From contig NZ_JAMYDU010000015.1 of NCBI RefSeq assembly GCF_024138395.1, positions 1-64,000 on the forward strand: a stretch of DNA of 64,000 nucleotides, in the 5' to 3' direction. The notes beneath the pieces are model-generated. The model had not been told where the DNA came from. It was given only the letters and a program-made list of their open reading frames with translations, and searched no databases. Below are positions 36,150 through 44,377 of the stretch, piece by piece. The stretch comes from Pseudomonas mandelii. GTDB lineage: Bacteria > Pseudomonadota > Gammaproteobacteria > Pseudomonadales > Pseudomonadaceae. The first letter of the stretch is position 1, and each line of letters begins with the position of its first letter. Made by a program: the position numbers and the translations under genes.

Positions 36150-36652
36150 GCAATTTCTCCGTCAATTGGTGAGGCAACGTTTGTCGGGCAGCATTCAAGC
36201 ATGCAGTGGCAAGCACCACCAAGCTGAAAGCAGGAGGCGCCGCCAGGCATTAAATCTGACCACCAGAGCCCCACAGCCCCGTATCGGACGGTACGCATAA
36301 TGTATATTATGTTAAATGATGTGTCTGGGTGGAACTTTGCTATAAGCCATTCCCTATCAGCTCTCGGAACTAATGCTTTGTTCAGTTCTCACTGTGCAAT
36401 GTGCCTGAAGCAATCCGTGATTTAGTAATACCCGATTGAAAACCTGAGAAGGCTCGTCGCAGATGCCAAGTGGCAGCTTTTGGTCGAGCTCTGCCGTTAG
36501 CTAGCCATCAACCAAGACCGGCTACCTGCACCCCCGTCTTTATGCCGCGGGTTCAAAGAATCTCCCGGTCACGCCACCACGCACGCAATTTACGATCGCC
36601 GGGGAGCGCACTTCAGCCCCCAGCGAAACGAGGCTATTGATGCTTCAAAATA
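36150..36652. other. Intergenic stretch with no gene found
   Basis: About 500 bases between the broken small membrane gene and the PhyH-type gene. Short frames here overlap one another and show no ribosome sites or recognisable motifs. The right end carries the promoter side of the dioxygenase gene. Confidence 0.4.
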
Positions 36653-36672
36653 AACATAACGATCGTTGTGTT
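36653..36672. promoter_or_regulatory. 20-base palindrome, probable TetR operator (site 1)
   Basis: aacataacgatcgttgtgtt is a near-perfect palindrome of form AACRYAAC-N4-GTTRYGTT, 60 bases before the PhyH-type gene start. A nearly identical site lies at 51160-51179. The TetR gene at 38174 is the closest candidate regulator. Confidence 0.6.
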
Positions 36673-36732
36673 AATCTTGGGTAATTGCTAGCATCCAGAT
36701 CGCCAAGTGGCATTTTCGAGGAGAAAGCTATC

Positions 36733-37566
36733 ATGCAACCCTCTGTGCGAAAGGCGTTCCTGGAAGACGGGGCCGTCCTGATCAAAGGTTTTCTGAACGA
36801 ATTTCAATTGGCCAAGTGCCGGGCAGCCTACGACTGGGCTGTCGAGAATCATGGCCCTCATGCGACCCGAATGTTCGACGGAACTGAGCAACAATCGCAC
36901 GTCGACAATGCGAATCCGGTCGCCAAGGCCTGCCTTGAAGAGTTGGTGACTTCCCTGCCCTTTGGCGAGCTGTTCGCACAGCTCTGGGGCTCGGAGCATG
37001 TGTGGTACTTCGCCGAAGAAGTGTTTCTCAAGGCCGGTGGACACGGATCTCGCACGCTTTGGCATCAGGACACGTCTTATCTGCCTTGGGCCGGAATGCA
37101 GTGGGCCAATGCCTGGATCAGTTTCGAGTCGGTGCCCAAACAGAATGCCCTGGAGATCGTCCGAGGTTCACACAAAGGACCGCGTTACGACGGCACCACG
37201 TTTCGCGACCCAAATGATCCGACGCAACCTTTGCATGGGGGCGATGCCTTGCCGCGTCTTCCTGACATTGAGGCTCTGCGCCAGAACAATCCCAAGGCGT
37301 TCGACATCATTTCGTGGGCCACCGAGCCCGGCGATATCGTCCTGCTACATCCTGGTTCGCTACACGGCGGTGCGCCGGTGGATGAAGCCTTCCCGGATCG
37401 CCATACCTTCGTCTTCCGTTTCTTTGGAGACGACGCAACCTTTCGACCTCTGCCAGAGCACAGCGCCGCCGGCTACCCGCAACAGGGCGTGCTGTTCAGT
37501 GAGGAACTGTCGACCCTGAAGGCCGGAGATCCTTTCCGCCACCCAACGTTCCGCCAATTAATATAA
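36733..37566 (+). CDS. Phytanoyl-CoA dioxygenase (PhyH)-family oxygenase
   Basis: A 277-residue Fe(II)/2-oxoglutarate-dependent oxygenase. The iron triad is visible: His111-x-Asp113 in LWHQDTSYLP and His211 in HPGSLHGG, with the 2-oxoglutarate-binding Arg in the DRHTFVFRF strand. Such enzymes hydroxylate fatty acyl chains, amino acids or other metabolites in the cytoplasm. ATG 36733 has GAGGAG 9 bases upstream. A Rid-family gene follows 13 bases later, suggesting one transcript, and an operator-like palindrome lies just upstream. Confidence 0.87.
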   Translation: MQPSVRKAFLEDGAVLIKGFLNEFQLAKCRAAYDWAVENHGPHATRMFDGTEQQSHVDNANPVAKACLEELVTSLPFGELFAQLWGSEHVWYFAEEVFLKAGGHGSRTLWHQDTSYLPWAGMQWANAWISFESVPKQNALEIVRGSHKGPRYDGTTFRDPNDPTQPLHGGDALPRLPDIEALRQNNPKAFDIISWATEPGDIVLLHPGSLHGGAPVDEAFPDRHTFVFRFFGDDATFRPLPEHSAAGYPQQGVLFSEELSTLKAGDPFRHPTFRQLI

Positions 37567-37579
37567 GAGGAGCAACGCC

Positions 37580-37996
37580 ATGAGTACTCAAGACCTGCAG
37601 CGTCAATCGATCAACCCTGGTCACACCCAAGCCATCTACGACACCTTCCATTTTTCCCAGGCGACGCGTGTCGGGAACATGATCTGGGTGTCTGGCCAGG
37701 TTGGCATCGATGCGTCCATGATTCCTGCCGAAGGCATCCAGGCACAGTCCCATCTGGCTTTTAAGTCCTTGAAAACTATCCTTGAGGCCGCAGGGGCAAG
37801 CCTGGCCGATGTCGTTGAGCTGATGACCTTCCACACGGATCTACAGGACGAAATCCATGCGTTCGGACGGGTCAAGGACGAGTACTTCCCCGAGCGCTAC
37901 CCGGCCTGGACTGCTGTCGGCATCTCGCAACTGGCCCTTCCCGATCTGCGGGTGGAAGTGCGAGCTGTCGCGGTGATCAACAGTGGTCGGGTCTGA
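37580..37996 (+). CDS. RidA/YjgF-family protein lacking the usual catalytic Arg
   Basis: A 138-residue Rid-family protein (WVSGQVGID, then FHTDLQDEIHAFGRVKDEYF, and the final strand LPDLRVEVRAVAVI). Archetypal RidA hydrolyses reactive enamines and imines and uses an Arg just before the last strands; at that place this protein appears to have Leu (QLALPDLRVEV). It therefore belongs to a Rid subgroup often found in catabolic operons. The context with amine oxidases suggests it handles an imine or related product. GAGGAG lies 7 bases upstream. Confidence 0.88.
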   Translation: MSTQDLQRQSINPGHTQAIYDTFHFSQATRVGNMIWVSGQVGIDASMIPAEGIQAQSHLAFKSLKTILEAAGASLADVVELMTFHTDLQDEIHAFGRVKDEYFPERYPAWTAVGISQLALPDLRVEVRAVAVINSGRV

Positions 37997-38173
37997 CAGG
38001 AGAACGATTGATCGCCACCCTGCCCCTGGCCCGCGTTTAGCAGCCAGGGTGCCTTGAAATCGGCAATTGTATGATCACGACATGCCACGCCAAAATGGCG
38101 TAACAACGGTATATTGACGACTCTCAAACAATCTCCAGCGGCTCAACCCTCAATCAGGGAATCACTTTCTCCC

Positions 38174-38839
38174 ATGCATGACGCCCAAGCTCCTTCCACG
38201 GATAGCCAGCAACCGCCAAGTGACAGTGATTCCGGACACGTCGCTCGCCGAGGACGCCCCGTAGGCAATCGTTTGGAAAAACGCGGTGAATTATTGACCG
38301 CAGCCATCGAGGTGATTGCCCAGGAAGGTTATGCCGGGACCTCAATGCGCAAAGTGGCCAGCCATGCCGGTTGCACAACGGGTGCTGTGACCTACTACTT
38401 CGCCAACAAGGAAGAGATGATCACTGCTGCCGCGCAGAGCCTGTTCGACGAATTCGACAATCTGCTCAAGCCCAATCAGGAACAGGTCGATGTCCGCGCA
38501 ATGATTGAGCAGTGGTTGAACCTGACGCAGGCCAATGACTCGGCCCGTTGGCTTGCCCTGTTTCAGATGCTGGCCCATGCCCGGCACGAGCCGGTTTTTG
38601 CGGACGTCATTCAGAAACGTTACTCGCGGTTCCGTCAGGATCTCGCAGTCATTCTGGCCAAGGGCCAAACCCAAGGCATCATCCGCAAGGACGTTCCTTC
38701 CGATTTGCTTGCTGATCAGCTCAGCGCACTGAGTGACGGCTGGATGATGATGCTGCCGATCGAGCCGGAACGATTTGAGCCAAAACGCAGCAAGGCATTG
38801 ATGGATGCCGTCATCACACTGATCAGCCCTTCTCGATAA
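38174..38839 (+). CDS. TetR-family transcriptional regulator
   Basis: A 221-residue TetR regulator. The HTH (about residues 43-78: EVIAQEGYAGTSMRKVASHA...TTGAVTYYFANKEEM) is preceded by a long polar tail rich in Ser, Gln and Asp. The ligand domain carries no recognisable specific motif. The ATG at 38174 was preferred over TTG 38114; neither has a good ribosome site. It probably controls the surrounding amine/acyl-CoA genes through the palindromes at 36653 and 51160. Confidence 0.87.
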   Translation: MHDAQAPSTDSQQPPSDSDSGHVARRGRPVGNRLEKRGELLTAAIEVIAQEGYAGTSMRKVASHAGCTTGAVTYYFANKEEMITAAAQSLFDEFDNLLKPNQEQVDVRAMIEQWLNLTQANDSARWLALFQMLAHARHEPVFADVIQKRYSRFRQDLAVILAKGQTQGIIRKDVPSDLLADQLSALSDGWMMMLPIEPERFEPKRSKALMDAVITLISPSR

Positions 38840-38878
38840 ATTATCAGTTCCCCTACCCTGTCCTCGCACCACTAATCA

Positions 38879-38904
38879 GGTTCGCTTCACCGGCGAAGCG
38901 AACC
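38879..38904 (+). terminator. Hairpin after the TetR gene
   Basis: ggttcgctt/aagcgaacc stem with an eight-base loop, 40 bases beyond the TetR stop. No T-run follows, so termination is only possible. Confidence 0.35.
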
Positions 38905-39003
38905 CTCCCGCACCACCGACTTCTCTCCTGCTCAAGCCTCGCATCAGCTTTTAACCCCCTCCTCTTCATTTCGCTTTGCTGAATCCCGCTTCCGCTATAT
39001 ATT

Positions 39004-39023
39004 CACATAACATCTGTAATTAT
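39004..39023. promoter_or_regulatory. Degenerate copy of the 20-base operator motif
   Basis: cacataacatctgtaattat matches AACRYAAC-N4-GTTRYGTT at 12 of 16 defined positions, with a good left half and a weak right half. It sits 31 bases before the first amine oxidase gene. Confidence 0.3.
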
Positions 39024-39054
39024 AAATAAAAGAACATCCTTGATGGAGGTGAAG

Positions 39055-40545
39055 ATGGACTCGGATCTCGATCTGCTGTCGGCGCAAGCGCGCCAACGAC
39101 GATTGTTGTTACAAGCGATTGGAGGCGCAGCACTGGCCGGGGGACTTGGTGTCAGTGGGCGTGGCATGGCCCAAACCGGGCCTGCTTCAGATGCCTCGAT
39201 ACTTGACGTGGTGATCATGGGGGCGGGGTTGTCGGGCCTTACGTCAGCCAGGGATCTGCAAGCTGCCGGCTGCGAGTCGTTCGTTGTGCTTGAAGCCCGG
39301 GATCGGGTCGGCGGCCGTACCTGCAACCATGACCTGGGCAACGGCATCGTTTCTGAAGCCGGTGGCCAATGGATCGGCCCCGGTCAGACATCCATTGCCG
39401 ATCTGGCCAGGCAGCTCGACGTCGCGACCTTTCCGACTTTTTACAAGGGCAAGGCGGTCTATCTGATGGGCGATGAAAAGGTCGAAGAGGATGTCAGCGA
39501 TGGCCCGAACTCCAACACCGAAATCGTCAGCAAACTAAATAAGCTGGCAGAAGGCGTTCCCAGTAAAGCCCCGTGGAAAGCAAAGGACGCTGCCGCCCTC
39601 GATAAACTCTCGGTTGGCGAGTGGCTGGCCAAACAAGGGATCAACAATGCAGACAAGATCGGATTCAACATGTCCGTGAGTCTGACCTTCGGCACGGCAC
39701 CTGCCGGCATGGGACTGTTGCATTACCTGTCGATCATCAATTCCTCTGACTGCAGCCTCGAAAAACTCGAAGGCGTAGAAGGTGGCGCGCAAGAATCGCG
39801 ACTGGTTGGAGGCTCCCAAGTCCTCAGTTTGAAGATGGCACAAGCCTTGGGGAATAAGGTCAGGCTGGCATGCCCGGTCCGCAAGATTGTCGGCTGGGAT
39901 CGTGATGTCGTCGAGTTGCATACCGATCAGGGCATCATCCGCACGCGTCAAGTGATTGCGGCCTTGAGTCCGGCATTGTGCAATCAGATTACCTTCGAGC
40001 CACCTCTGCCCACAGGACGCGCCGAGTTGCAGCGCCGCTGGCCGGCCCATGCCCCGATGCGCAAGACCGTGCATGTGTATGAGCGGCCCTTCTGGCGAGA
40101 CAAAGGCCTCAACGGGCAGATTGTGCAAGTGGACGGTCCGCTGATCTGGGCTTACGACAATTCCCCACCGGACGGCAGCCTGGGTGTCCTCAGCGGTTTC
40201 ATCAGGACAGGTCAATTACCCCATGACCCCAAAGCCGCACAGGACACACTGTCGGCGATCTACGCCAAAGCCATGGGCGAGCAAGCACTGCACCCGATCC
40301 AGTTCCATGACCAGGACTGGGGCAAAGTCGACTCCTGGAGCCTGAGTTGTATTTCCCCGATGCCGCCTGGCTTCTGGACCCAGTGGGGTGAATACCTGAC
40401 CCCGGCCGCTGGCCGGCTGATCTGGTCCGGCACCGAAACGGCGGACATCTGGGCCGGGGCCATGGATGGCGCGATCCGCGCTGGTCATCGAGCTGCGATG
40501 GAAGCGCTACAGGCGTTGGTTCAACTGGGGAGGAACGCCCGATGA
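39055..40545 (+). CDS. Tat-exported flavin monoamine oxidase/dehydrogenase, copy 1
   Basis: A 496-residue FAD-dependent amine oxidase. A twin-arginine export signal (RQRRLLLQAIGGAALAGG, Arg15-Arg16) precedes the FAD motif VVIMGAGLSGLTSARDL (from about residue 53), LEARDRVGGRT, the GGQWIGPGQ block near the flavin, and the C-terminal FAD-ribityl block GTETADIWAGAMDGAIRAG. It should oxidise an amine to an imine in the periplasm. A diheme cytochrome c gene overlaps its stop by ATGA, suggesting that cytochrome c, not oxygen, takes the electrons, as is known for NicA2/CycN. Start: ATG with GGAGG 5 bases upstream. The substrate is unknown. Confidence 0.87.
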   Translation: MDSDLDLLSAQARQRRLLLQAIGGAALAGGLGVSGRGMAQTGPASDASILDVVIMGAGLSGLTSARDLQAAGCESFVVLEARDRVGGRTCNHDLGNGIVSEAGGQWIGPGQTSIADLARQLDVATFPTFYKGKAVYLMGDEKVEEDVSDGPNSNTEIVSKLNKLAEGVPSKAPWKAKDAAALDKLSVGEWLAKQGINNADKIGFNMSVSLTFGTAPAGMGLLHYLSIINSSDCSLEKLEGVEGGAQESRLVGGSQVLSLKMAQALGNKVRLACPVRKIVGWDRDVVELHTDQGIIRTRQVIAALSPALCNQITFEPPLPTGRAELQRRWPAHAPMRKTVHVYERPFWRDKGLNGQIVQVDGPLIWAYDNSPPDGSLGVLSGFIRTGQLPHDPKAAQDTLSAIYAKAMGEQALHPIQFHDQDWGKVDSWSLSCISPMPPGFWTQWGEYLTPAAGRLIWSGTETADIWAGAMDGAIRAGHRAAMEALQALVQLGRNAR

Positions 40546-41219
40546 AGCGAAGCATCGTTATCGGGGCAATCGTTGCGGCAACGGCGCTGGCTGGATCGGC
40601 AACGATCTATGGACCGGAGCTGTTGGCGGGATATCGTTTCATGAATGCCGTGGATCAGCATGACGCCGAGTACCAGGCCAATGGTGGTGCGTGGCCACAA
40701 CTGCAGGACACGTGCGCACTCTGTCATGGCGCAAGAGGTCAGCCGCGGGACGCCCAGTACGCCGCCCTTGCGGGTCAGTCTGCGTCGTACATCGAAAGCC
40801 AGTTGCACGCGTTCGCTGAAGGACGTCGATACAGCGCGCAAATGAGTCCGCTCGCGGCGAATCTGACGGACGAACAAATCAAGCATCTGGCCAACTATTT
40901 CGCCGAGCAGAAGCCGGGAGTGACGCAAGTCACGATGAAAGATGATTCCCTTCAACAACATGGACAGCGCACAGTTGCCGCCAATGGATGTGCGGCCTGT
41001 CATGGCGAGAAACTCTCGGGGGGGCCGCTGGCTCCGCGTCTTGCAGGCCTGGGACAGCTATATTTGACGGATCAACTGACTGCCTTCAAGCATGGACAGC
41101 GCAAAGACCCGACTCAGGCGATGAATGCCCTGGCCGGTTCGTTGTCCGACGAGGACATCAAGGCCATGGCGCATTATCTGGCCAATCTGACGCCCTCCGC
41201 GATTTCTGGCGGTCAGTAA
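40542..41219 (+). CDS. Diheme cytochrome c, partner of amine oxidase copy 1
   Basis: A 225-residue protein with an N-terminal signal or anchor helix (about residues 4-22) and two class-I cytochrome c domains with heme sites Cys58-x-x-Cys61-His62 (CALCHG) and Cys150-x-x-Cys153-His154 (CAACHG). A Met in each domain (MSPL, AMNAL) is positioned to be the sixth ligand. It is translationally coupled to the amine oxidase and probably carries its electrons to the respiratory chain. Confidence 0.92.
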   Translation: MKRSIVIGAIVAATALAGSATIYGPELLAGYRFMNAVDQHDAEYQANGGAWPQLQDTCALCHGARGQPRDAQYAALAGQSASYIESQLHAFAEGRRYSAQMSPLAANLTDEQIKHLANYFAEQKPGVTQVTMKDDSLQQHGQRTVAANGCAACHGEKLSGGPLAPRLAGLGQLYLTDQLTAFKHGQRKDPTQAMNALAGSLSDEDIKAMAHYLANLTPSAISGGQ

Positions 41220-41278
41220 TCCAAGCCTGCTCAGGGCGGGCAGGGATGCTCACCGCCCTCCTCCCCAAATACGCCAAA

Positions 41279-41297
41279 AGCCGCCAAAATGGCGGCT
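41279..41297 (-). terminator. Hairpin terminator for the copy-2 operon
   Basis: Stem agccgcc/ggcggct with a five-base loop; on the minus strand it is followed by TTTT. It lies 24 bases beyond the membrane-protein stop, between the two convergent amine oxidase modules. Confidence 0.6.
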
Positions 41298-41320
41298 CCG
41301 GACTTCTGGGAACAGATCGT

Positions 41321-41983
41321 TCAACGTGCCTGCAAAAGCGCCATCGAGTCCTTCGAACGCTCCAGTGCGCAGTAGGCGTAGTACAGATGCACCAGCAAAT
41401 AGGCCCAGGTAGTCAGTGCGAGAACGTAGAAGTTCAGTAGGACGTTGGTATCGTCCCCAGGGATTTTATAGAAGTCATAAATGCAGGCGATGGTTAACGA
41501 GGCGAGCATGCCAAACATCACCCCCATCGCGTGCAGTGACTCTCCCGCGCTCGCCAGTCTCACCGCGAAGTACACCATATAAACCGAAAAAACCCCCCAC
41601 ATCATCACGTAAAAATACGGCAAGAGCGTGGCCAGAACGCTGGTCGAAATCAACGCGAGTGTGCCCACCAAGGCGCCGGCAAACATCATCAGTTCCTTGC
41701 GCACCGAGGGCTTATAGGCATGCGTCACCGCCATCAACCCCAGCACCGTGATGATCGGGATTCCGAAGGCTCTGGAAAAGGCGTCGCAAAAGTACGAAAT
41801 GAGATACGAATGCTCCGATCCTGTGAGGAAAAATATCAGGAAGTTTATCGCGGAAAATGCAACCACAAACCACTCAAGGGCCAGTAACAGGTTTCGCCTT
41901 TTAAGAAACCTGATTCCGTAAGTCAGTCCGCTCGCGAGCAGTAAAAAACAGGCAAGACAAAGAACGATATTTCGCAGTTCCAT
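41321..41983 (-). CDS. Seven-helix membrane protein of unknown function
   Basis: A 220-residue integral membrane protein with about seven hydrophobic helices, beginning MELRNIVLCLACFLLLASGL. I do not recognise the family. Some conserved-looking polar residues sit in helices or loops (GSEHSYLISYF, VTHAYKPS, LVHLYYAYCALERS), and several His could ligate heme or metal. It is 39 bases downstream of a diheme cytochrome c gene and the flavin amine oxidase, so it may be a membrane anchor or quinone/cytochrome link for their electrons, or a transporter. Only this copy of the module has it. Confidence 0.7.
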   Translation of the reverse strand: MELRNIVLCLACFLLLASGLTYGIRFLKRRNLLLALEWFVVAFSAINFLIFFLTGSEHSYLISYFCDAFSRAFGIPIITVLGLMAVTHAYKPSVRKELMMFAGALVGTLALISTSVLATLLPYFYVMMWGVFSVYMVYFAVRLASAGESLHAMGVMFGMLASLTIACIYDFYKIPGDDTNVLLNFYVLALTTWAYLLVHLYYAYCALERSKDSMALLQAR

Positions 41984-42022
41984 AACGGTAGCCTCAATGC
42001 ATCTGACAGAAAATTTGATGAG

Positions 42023-42676
42023 TTACTTGTGTTGCGGAGTAAGCGCGGCGAGGTAGGTGGCGATCGCCTTGCGTTCATCTGGCGATAGCGCGGCGGCGAT
42101 TGCTTTCATTGCACCGCTGGGGTCGTTTCGCTCACCATTGGCAAACGCGTTGAGCTGGGTCAAAAGGTAATCGTGCCCTTGTGCAGCCAGACGCGGAAAC
42201 GCGTCATGTCCCATCAACTGTTCACCGTGGCAGGCCACGCATCCCCTCGTCTGCACCAGCTGTTTGCCCTTTTCCCGCAAGCCCTCGTCAGGGGCGAAAG
42301 AGGCATCTGCGCTGGTAGGCTGCCTGGCATAGAAATTCGCCAGCAGATCGATGTCGTCGTGACTGAGAGTCATCGCCAACGGCCCCATATTGGAAGCGAC
42401 CCGTTGCCCACTGGCAAAACTGCGCAGCTGCGCAGAGAGATACGCGGCCGGCTGGCCCGCCAGGCTTGGATAAAGGGAATTGAGCGAGTTGCCCTTGTTG
42501 CCATGGCAACCTGTGCACGCATCGGTCAGATGCGGCCAGTTTCCGCGATCGGTCTGGTAGGCCTCAGCAGAGGTGGTGATGTAATTCTGCAGGCGATAGA
42601 GATCGACAAGGTCTCGGCCGAAAATCGCCAACAGCACGGCAACGACTGCAATGACGCCGAACATGATTTTTTTCAT
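42023..42676 (-). CDS. Diheme cytochrome c, partner of amine oxidase copy 2
   Basis: A 217-residue paralogue of the first cytochrome: N-terminal hydrophobic helix (about 4-20), heme sites Cys54-x-x-Cys57-His58 (CTGCHG) and Cys146-x-x-Cys149-His150 (CVACHG). It follows its amine oxidase gene by 9 bases. Many residues differ from copy 1, so the duplication is old. Confidence 0.92.
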   Translation of the reverse strand: MKKIMFGVIAVVAVLLAIFGRDLVDLYRLQNYITTSAEAYQTDRGNWPHLTDACTGCHGNKGNSLNSLYPSLAGQPAAYLSAQLRSFASGQRVASNMGPLAMTLSHDDIDLLANFYARQPTSADASFAPDEGLREKGKQLVQTRGCVACHGEQLMGHDAFPRLAAQGHDYLLTQLNAFANGERNDPSGAMKAIAAALSPDERKAIATYLAALTPQHK

Positions 42677-42685
42677 CTTCGTCCC

Positions 42686-44170
42686 CTATGCCCGACGCAA
42701 GGCGTTGAGCACCTGCAAGGCGCTGTGGTGACCGGCGCGGACGGCGCCATCCATGTAGCCTGCCCAGATGTCGGCGGTTTCGGTGCCCGACCAGAACAGA
42801 TTTCCGCAAGGTGGACGCAGCGCCTCGCCATGTGTCGACCAGAAGCCTGGTGGAATTGGAGAAACGCAAGTGATCGTCCAGGGATCGAATTGCGCCCAGT
42901 CATGATCATGGTAAGAGACGGGATTGAGCGCCTCGTCCCCTAAGGCACGTGCATAGATTTCGGTCTGCACGCGTTTGGCGGCTTCAGGATCGGCAGGTGC
43001 CGCAGCATTCAAAACAAATGCATTGATGACCCCGATTTCGCCATTTGGAGGCGAATTGTCGTACGCCCAAATGATCGGCCCATCCACCTGGATGATGTGA
43101 CCGTTCAAGCCCTTGTCGCGCCAAAAAGGCCGTGGGTAAACCATCGCGGTCTTGCGTGCCGGAGAGTGAGCGGGCCAGGCACGTTGCAATGCGGCCCGGC
43201 CTTCGGGCAGTGGCGGATCAAACTGCAAGCGTTGGCAGAGCGCGGGATGAATCGCCATGATGACCCGCCGGGCTCGTATCTCGCCCTGATCCGTTTGCAC
43301 TCTGACGATGTCGCGGTTCCAATCGGCAATCTTGCGAACCGGACACGACAAGCGAACTTTATCGCCCAGCAGCTCGGCCATTTTGCTGCTGAGAATCTGC
43401 GAGCCACCGACGATGCGCGTTCCCTGCGCGCTGTCCTTGATGGAGTCGAGCCGCATGTACTCGCAACCGGCAGAGTTGATCATTGACAGGAAATGCAGAA
43501 AGCCCATCTTGGCGGGCGTAACGCCGCAGGTCAGGAGGAAACTGGCGTTCCACCCGGCCCGGTCCTCAGGCTTGATGTTCTGTTGAGCCAGCCATTCACC
43601 GGCCGAAAGCTTGTCCAGTTCGGCAGCCCTGGGTGATTTCCAAGGGGCTGCACTGGGCACATCGCGCGACAATTCGCTGAGCTTTGCCGCGACAGTTTCA
43701 TCGGTGCCGAACGTGCCTTTCAAATCGACAGCGACACGTCCGTCACCGCCGAGGATGACTGTATCGCCCTCGTAGAAACTGGGAAACGTACCCACCTCAA
43801 GCTCGCGCGCAAGATCCGCTACGGCCGTTTGTCCCGGGCCGATCCATTGGCCTCCGACTTCAGAAATGTACCCTGAGCCCAGATCATGATTGAGGGTGCG
43901 CCCGCCTACGCGATCTCGCGCTTCGAGAACCAACAGAGATTGGCAACCCGCCATATGCAGATCGCGGGCAGCCGTCAGACCGGCCAGTCCGGCACCAATA
44001 ATCACGACGTCCAGTACATCATCTGAGCTGTCTTTCAAAAGCGCATCGGTGGCATTGGCCAGGCCGATGTTTAATCCAATCGTTCCGACTGCCGCAGAAG
44101 CGCCGGCCAGTTTGAGCAATTGTCTTCGTTTTAAATCCGGCGGTGCGTCAATGCTGGACTTGATACCCAT
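42686..44170 (-). CDS. Tat-exported flavin monoamine oxidase/dehydrogenase, copy 2
   Basis: A 494-residue paralogue of the protein at 39055, with a textbook twin-arginine signal (KRRQLLKLAGASAAVG, Arg15-Arg16), FAD motif VVIIGAGLAGLTAARDL, the shared GGQWIGPGQ block and the C-terminal SGTETADIWAGYMDGAVRAG. The two share long identical blocks but differ throughout the substrate domain. First in a three-gene operon with a diheme cytochrome c and a membrane protein. The upstream DNA has acataac and gttgaatt half-sites resembling the operator but spaced by 6 bases. Confidence 0.87.
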   Translation of the reverse strand: MGIKSSIDAPPDLKRRQLLKLAGASAAVGTIGLNIGLANATDALLKDSSDDVLDVVIIGAGLAGLTAARDLHMAGCQSLLVLEARDRVGGRTLNHDLGSGYISEVGGQWIGPGQTAVADLARELEVGTFPSFYEGDTVILGGDGRVAVDLKGTFGTDETVAAKLSELSRDVPSAAPWKSPRAAELDKLSAGEWLAQQNIKPEDRAGWNASFLLTCGVTPAKMGFLHFLSMINSAGCEYMRLDSIKDSAQGTRIVGGSQILSSKMAELLGDKVRLSCPVRKIADWNRDIVRVQTDQGEIRARRVIMAIHPALCQRLQFDPPLPEGRAALQRAWPAHSPARKTAMVYPRPFWRDKGLNGHIIQVDGPIIWAYDNSPPNGEIGVINAFVLNAAAPADPEAAKRVQTEIYARALGDEALNPVSYHDHDWAQFDPWTITCVSPIPPGFWSTHGEALRPPCGNLFWSGTETADIWAGYMDGAVRAGHHSALQVLNALRRA

Positions 44171-44377
44171 GCTCGATGCCTCACATAACTTTATTGTTGA
44201 ATTAATCGCTCATTGCAGAGCGTCGATGCGGTAGTAAAAAAGCGGTGGCAGAAACGCAAAAATCCATTTTGACTTTCCGCAGATGAGCGACTGCCGGGCA
44301 AACTTCAAGGCCAGCGCCACCACTAAAAATCAGAGTGTTGTCTTCCGTTAACCCTTTATTCTTTCAGCCCGTAATCC

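Noticed and set aside
36058..36300. Plus-strand frame across the 9-base repeat
   Set aside because: It arises from the repeat read on the other strand; the membrane-protein frame on the minus strand is more protein-like.
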